A stretch of DNA of 8,056 nt, from the NCBI GenBank assembly GCA_030145965.1, contig JASKZT010000383.1, forward strand, positions 1 to 8,056, written 5' to 3'. The notes beneath the pieces were generated by a model. The model was given only the letters and a program-made list of their open reading frames with translations. It did no database searches and was not told the origin of the DNA. Positions 5,608 through 8,056 of this stretch are shown here, one piece after another. Position 1 is the stretch's first letter, and each line of letters begins with the position of its first letter. This DNA is from Ornithinimicrobium sp. (GTDB lineage: Bacteria > Actinomycetota > Actinomycetes > Actinomycetales > Dermatophilaceae). A program made the translations under genes and the position numbers.

Positions 5608-7550
5608 CGGGCGCACCCGCACGACCCGACGCGGACCGTCGACGAGCCAGCTCGTCGGCGGTCCGCGGCGTCGGCGCGGGCCACGACCTGCTTCGCGGCG
5701 ACGTCGGCGCCGGCGAGCAGGGGCGAGGGGACGCCCGGCGTGGCCCCGATCGCGCTGCCCGGCTGGGTGCTCTGCACGGGGATGCCGAGGACGACCACCG
5801 AGGCGTCGACGCTGCCGTCGGCGGCGACGAGGTTGTGGCCGACCGGCTCGTCCTCGTCGACGACCGCGGGGGTGGCCTCGAGGCTCGCGGTCGGCACGCC
5901 GTCCACGTGGTGGACGCGGGCCCGACCCGCGTCGAGCAGGCTGCGCAGCAGCGGGTCGTCGGTGTCGGGCACCTTGCCCTTGGACATCCGCGTCTCGAGC
6001 AGCACCCGTGACGTCACCGTCCGCCCGGTGACGGCGGAGGTCGCGCGGAAGAGCCGCAGGTCGTCGTCCAGCACGACCGACGTCTGCGGCCCGAGCAGGT
6101 CCACGACCCCGGCCTCGACGAGGGCGAGCACCTCGCGGACGCGGTGGGCGGGCGGCCCCGAGGCCAGGAAGAGCCCGTCGCCGTCGAACCAGCCGTGCAC
6201 GTCGCGCACGAGCGAGGCGCCGGTGAAGGCCCCGGCCACCCCGGCGGCGTTCACCCGCCCGCGCAGGGCGCCCATGGTGGCGTTGACGGCGGCGCGCGGG
6301 TGGGTCGCCGGCTCGCTCATCGAGCCGAGCTCGTCGTCCACGAGACGCCGGACGACGCCGGCCCAGCCGCTCCCGTCGACCACCTGCCCGCCGGTCGGCC
6401 GGCGCAGGTGGTCCAGCTGCCACGCCCACCGGGGGTCGGTCACCGTCGTGGCGAGGACCTCCTCGACGGCGGCCAGGTCGGCGGCGTCGTCGAGGGCGGC
6501 CAGCCAGCCGCCCTCCCGGCGGACGGCGTGCGGCGCATACCCCTCGAGCGCCTGGAGGTAGGCGCGGGCGAGCTCCTTGGCGAGGGTCGGCCAGACGTCG
6601 ATGGTCAGGTCCAGCCCGCCGCGCGCGGGCAGCCCGCCGAACCACTCCGGCGTCGCCCACCGGGCCTCGAACCGACGCACGGCGGTGCCGCCGTCGGGCT
6701 TGCCGCGGTAGGGCACGCCGCGCCGGGAGCCGACGACGAGCCGGGGCTCGGCGCCGGTGGGCAGGTAGCGCAGGCGCCCGTGCGGGTCGTCGGGGACCTT
6801 CTCGAAGCGGCCCCCCCACTCGGCGACGAGCTGGCCGACGACGTCGAAGAAGGTCGCGCCCAGCCCCCGCACGAGCACCGTTGTCCCGCCGGAGGGGAGG
6901 CCGGTGAAGTCCCGCTCGGCCGGCATCCCCGGCTCGACGTAGCGCAGGCCCCACCGCGCGGCTGTGTCGACGAGCCCCGCCACCTCCGGGCTGCGCCGCG
7001 CCTGCACCATGCCCTGGGCCAGCACGACCGTGGGCGCGGTCAGCCGCTCGCCCCCCGCCAGCACGACGACCGGGTCCTCCTCGCCATCTTCTCGCCGGAG
7101 GTCGACGACAGTGCCGAGCACCTCGCTCACCCGCACGCGGCCCGAGCGCACGGCAGCGTCGAGCTGGTCCCGGAAGTACACGCCCTGCAGCCGCCGGGTG
7201 GGGAAGTGCTCGGGCCGCAGCCCGAGCGCCTCCTCGAGCACCCAGGCGCCCGCCGGGTGCTCGCCCGCGGCAGCCACCTGGGCCGCCCAGGCGACGAGGT
7301 CCGGGCCCGGGGCGGGGGGTCCGCTCATCGGGGTGGAGGGGTCGGGGTGGATCGTCGTGGCCCGGGCCTGGGTGTTGTTGAGGTAGGCGGCCGGCTGGCT
7401 CGTCAGCCACGTCGCCCCGGCCCCGACCTCGAGGGCGTCGACGAGGGCGAGGTGCAGAGGCGGGCCGGACGTGCGGGCGGCCGTGCGCAGCACGGTGGCG
7501 ACCCCGCGGGGCCCGCCTCCGACGACGACGGCGTCGAAGCGCGCCGTCAT
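5574..7550 (-). CDS. FAD/NAD(P)-binding oxidoreductase (FAD_NAD_binding_9 type)
   Basis: This 658-residue flavoprotein starts with a dinucleotide-binding fold, FDAVVVGGGPRGVATVL, with GGGPRG at 11-16. QPAAYLNNTQARATTIHPD (52-70) is characteristic of the FAD/NAD(P)-binding group with PF13454-type domains. VVLAQGM (175-181) is the second FAD contact. LVRGLGATFFDVVGQL (226-241) looks like the NAD(P) site. The reaction is unknown. Its ATG overlaps the stop of the ABC ATPase gene as ATGA, so the two are translationally coupled. A link to reductive handling of an imported iron chelate is therefore plausible but inferred. The family-like sequence appears to end near ADVAAKQVVARAD (about residue 627). 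The last 30 or so residues are encoded by a terminator-like hairpin and by antisense of the M14 gene, and end in an odd Cys/Arg-rich tail. Confidence 0.8.
   Translation of the reverse strand: MTARFDAVVVGGGPRGVATVLRTAARTSGPPLHLALVDALEVGAGATWLTSQPAAYLNNTQARATTIHPDPSTPMSGPPAPGPDLVAWAAQVAAAGEHPAGAWVLEEALGLRPEHFPTRRLQGVYFRDQLDAAVRSGRVRVSEVLGTVVDLRREDGEEDPVVVLAGGERLTAPTVVLAQGMVQARRSPEVAGLVDTAARWGLRYVEPGMPAERDFTGLPSGGTTVLVRGLGATFFDVVGQLVAEWGGRFEKVPDDPHGRLRYLPTGAEPRLVVGSRRGVPYRGKPDGGTAVRRFEARWATPEWFGGLPARGGLDLTIDVWPTLAKELARAYLQALEGYAPHAVRREGGWLAALDDAADLAAVEEVLATTVTDPRWAWQLDHLRRPTGGQVVDGSGWAGVVRRLVDDELGSMSEPATHPRAAVNATMGALRGRVNAAGVAGAFTGASLVRDVHGWFDGDGLFLASGPPAHRVREVLALVEAGVVDLLGPQTSVVLDDDLRLFRATSAVTGRTVTSRVLLETRMSKGKVPDTDDPLLRSLLDAGRARVHHVDGVPTASLEATPAVVDEDEPVGHNLVAADGSVDASVVVLGIPVQSTQPGSAIGATPGVPSPLLAGADVAAKQVVARADAADRRRAGSSTVRVGSCGCARQAGMMPLSVW
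5626..5674. terminator. Long bidirectional stem-loop terminator
   Basis: The core at 5630-5667 pairs CGCGGACCG-T-CGACGAG with CTCGTCG-G-CGGTCCGCG around the loop CCAG: 17 positions with a single T/G pair that is a wobble in RNA. An alternative outer pairing, CCGACGC (5626-5632) with GCGTCGG (5668-5674), extends it with a 3-nt bulge. It begins about 20 nt after the M14 stop, ideal for ending that transcript, and faces the end of the convergent oxidoreductase gene. There is no T-tract, as is common for actinobacterial terminators. It lies inside the oxidoreductase reading frame. Confidence 0.75.
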
Positions 7551-8056
7551 CGCGGAGCTGCCACCGGCTCGGCGAGACGGCTGCCGGTGAGCGTGTAGCC
7601 GTGCTCGTCGACGCGCGGGCGCACCTCGACCACGCCGCCGCGCTCGAGCACCTCGACGTCGACCTCGTAGACGTCGCGCAGGGTCGCGGCGTCCAGCGCC
7701 ACCTGCGGCACGCCGTCGGTGAGGATGCGCCCGCGGTGCAGGACGACGACCTGGTCGCAGTAGCGCGCGGCGTGGTTGAGGTCGTGGATGGCGATGAGCG
7801 CGCTGATGCCCTGCTCGCGGGTGATCTGGCGGACGAGCTGGAGGGTCTCGATCTGGTAGCGCAGGTCCAGGGCGCTCGTGGGCTCGTCGAGGAGCAGCAC
7901 CCGGGTGTCCTGCGCCAGGGCCCGGGCGATGAGCGCGCGCTGGGCCTGGCCGCCGGACAGCTCGGACATGTTGCGCTCGGCCAGGTCGCCCAGGCCCATC
8001 CGCTCGATCGCGTCGTCGACCGTGCGCCAGTCCTCCGCGGCGGGCGCGAGCCCGAA
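7547..8056 (-). CDS. FecE-like iron/siderophore ABC transporter ATPase (3' part; 5' end beyond the window)
   Basis: The visible 169 residues are the C-terminal part of an ABC ATPase. Present are the signature LSGGQAQRALIARALAQ, Walker B VLLLDEPTSALD with its D-loop, and the H-loop in ALIAIHDLNHAARYCD. The tail DGVPQVALDAATLRDVYEVDVEV is characteristic of the FecE/FepC/BtuD group that powers uptake of siderophores, haem or cobalamin. Walker A lies outside the window. The open frame continues without a stop to the last base, so the ATG at 7999 is internal, not the start. The gene ends in the ATGA that starts the FAD oxidoreductase. Permease and binding-protein genes are expected upstream, to the right, but cannot be seen. 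Confidence 0.9.
   Translation of the reverse strand, partial: FGLAPAAEDWRTVDDAIERMGLGDLAERNMSELSGGQAQRALIARALAQDTRVLLLDEPTSALDLRYQIETLQLVRQITREQGISALIAIHDLNHAARYCDQVVVLHRGRILTDGVPQVALDAATLRDVYEVDVEVLERGGVVEVRPRVDEHGYTLTGSRLAEPVAAPR

Noticed and set aside
4381..7410. Minus-strand open frame of about 1000 codons across the M14 and oxidoreductase genes
   Set aside because: It runs antisense through M14 and out of frame through the oxidoreductase, and it contains only Arg/Gly/Pro-rich sequence with no domain.
6144..7598. Plus-strand open frame of 484 codons opposite the oxidoreductase
   Set aside because: It is a shadow frame without motifs. The opposite strand has the GGGPRG and other flavoprotein motifs and the coupled start.
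7999..7999. ATG at 7999 as the start of the ABC ATPase gene
   Set aside because: The frame stays open upstream with family-like sequence (FGLAPAAEDW and onward) to the window edge, and a start here would lack Walker A.
1..8056. CRISPR array, transposase, integrase, toxin-antitoxin or defence genes
   Set aside because: No spaced repeats, terminal inverted repeats, recombinase motifs or defence domains were found on either strand. All substantial genes fit ordinary actinobacterial families.

Overview
The window is very GC-rich DNA. It carries a WhiB-type iron-sulfur regulator, a mycothiol-synthase-like GNAT protein, a DUF6104 protein and a Rv2953-type trans-acting enoyl reductase homologue. 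This set points to an actinobacterium. The compact layout and frequent GTG starts would suit a Micrococcales-type genome (Intrasporangiaceae or Ornithinimicrobiaceae-like), but that finer placement is a guess. I see no rRNA, tRNA, CRISPR array, insertion sequence or phage gene.

Layout, left to right. Positions 1-1333 hold a minus-strand cluster read right to left: a tandem-GNAT acetyltransferase, a 56-residue DUF6104 protein, and the first 25 codons of a third, unidentified gene that leaves the window. A short divergent intergenic region with a perfect 12-bp palindrome separates the GNAT gene from a plus-strand M50B-type membrane metalloprotease homologue (1408-2109). The M50 gene converges on a minus-strand whiB3/whiD-type gene (2122-2406); a small hairpin lies at the junction. 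A second divergent region (2407-2563) carries the whiB promoter, with a tandem 8-bp repeat over its -35. It leads into a plus-strand pair, a trans-acting enoyl reductase/saccharopine-dehydrogenase-like protein and a hotdog thioesterase. These are followed by a Tat-type exported M14 zinc carboxypeptidase (4444-5607).

From 5574 to the right edge a minus-strand operon runs inward: the 3' part of a FecE-like iron/siderophore ABC ATPase, coupled by an ATGA overlap to a 658-residue FAD/NAD(P)-binding oxidoreductase. The oxidoreductase ORF converges on and overlaps the M14 gene by 34 bp, passing through a strong stem-loop centred near 5648.

The most interesting signals lie below the gene level. (1) Three GTG-start genes lack a Shine-Dalgarno and each has a TA-type -10-like hexamer ending exactly 6 nt before the GTG, as expected for leaderless transcription. 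In two of them the TA comes from the TAG stop codon of the upstream gene. (2) The triplets ATA/TAT occur only eight times by my reading. Six of these lie in CATAC/GTATG, and four share GTATGCCGC, in different strands and reading frames. This suggests a DNA-level motif rather than codon choice. (3) The oxidoreductase appears to have a read-through C-terminus that encodes the terminator and antisense to the M14 gene. I do not see a clearly new defence or biosynthetic system. The ABC-FAD operon is the best candidate for uncharacterised biochemistry.
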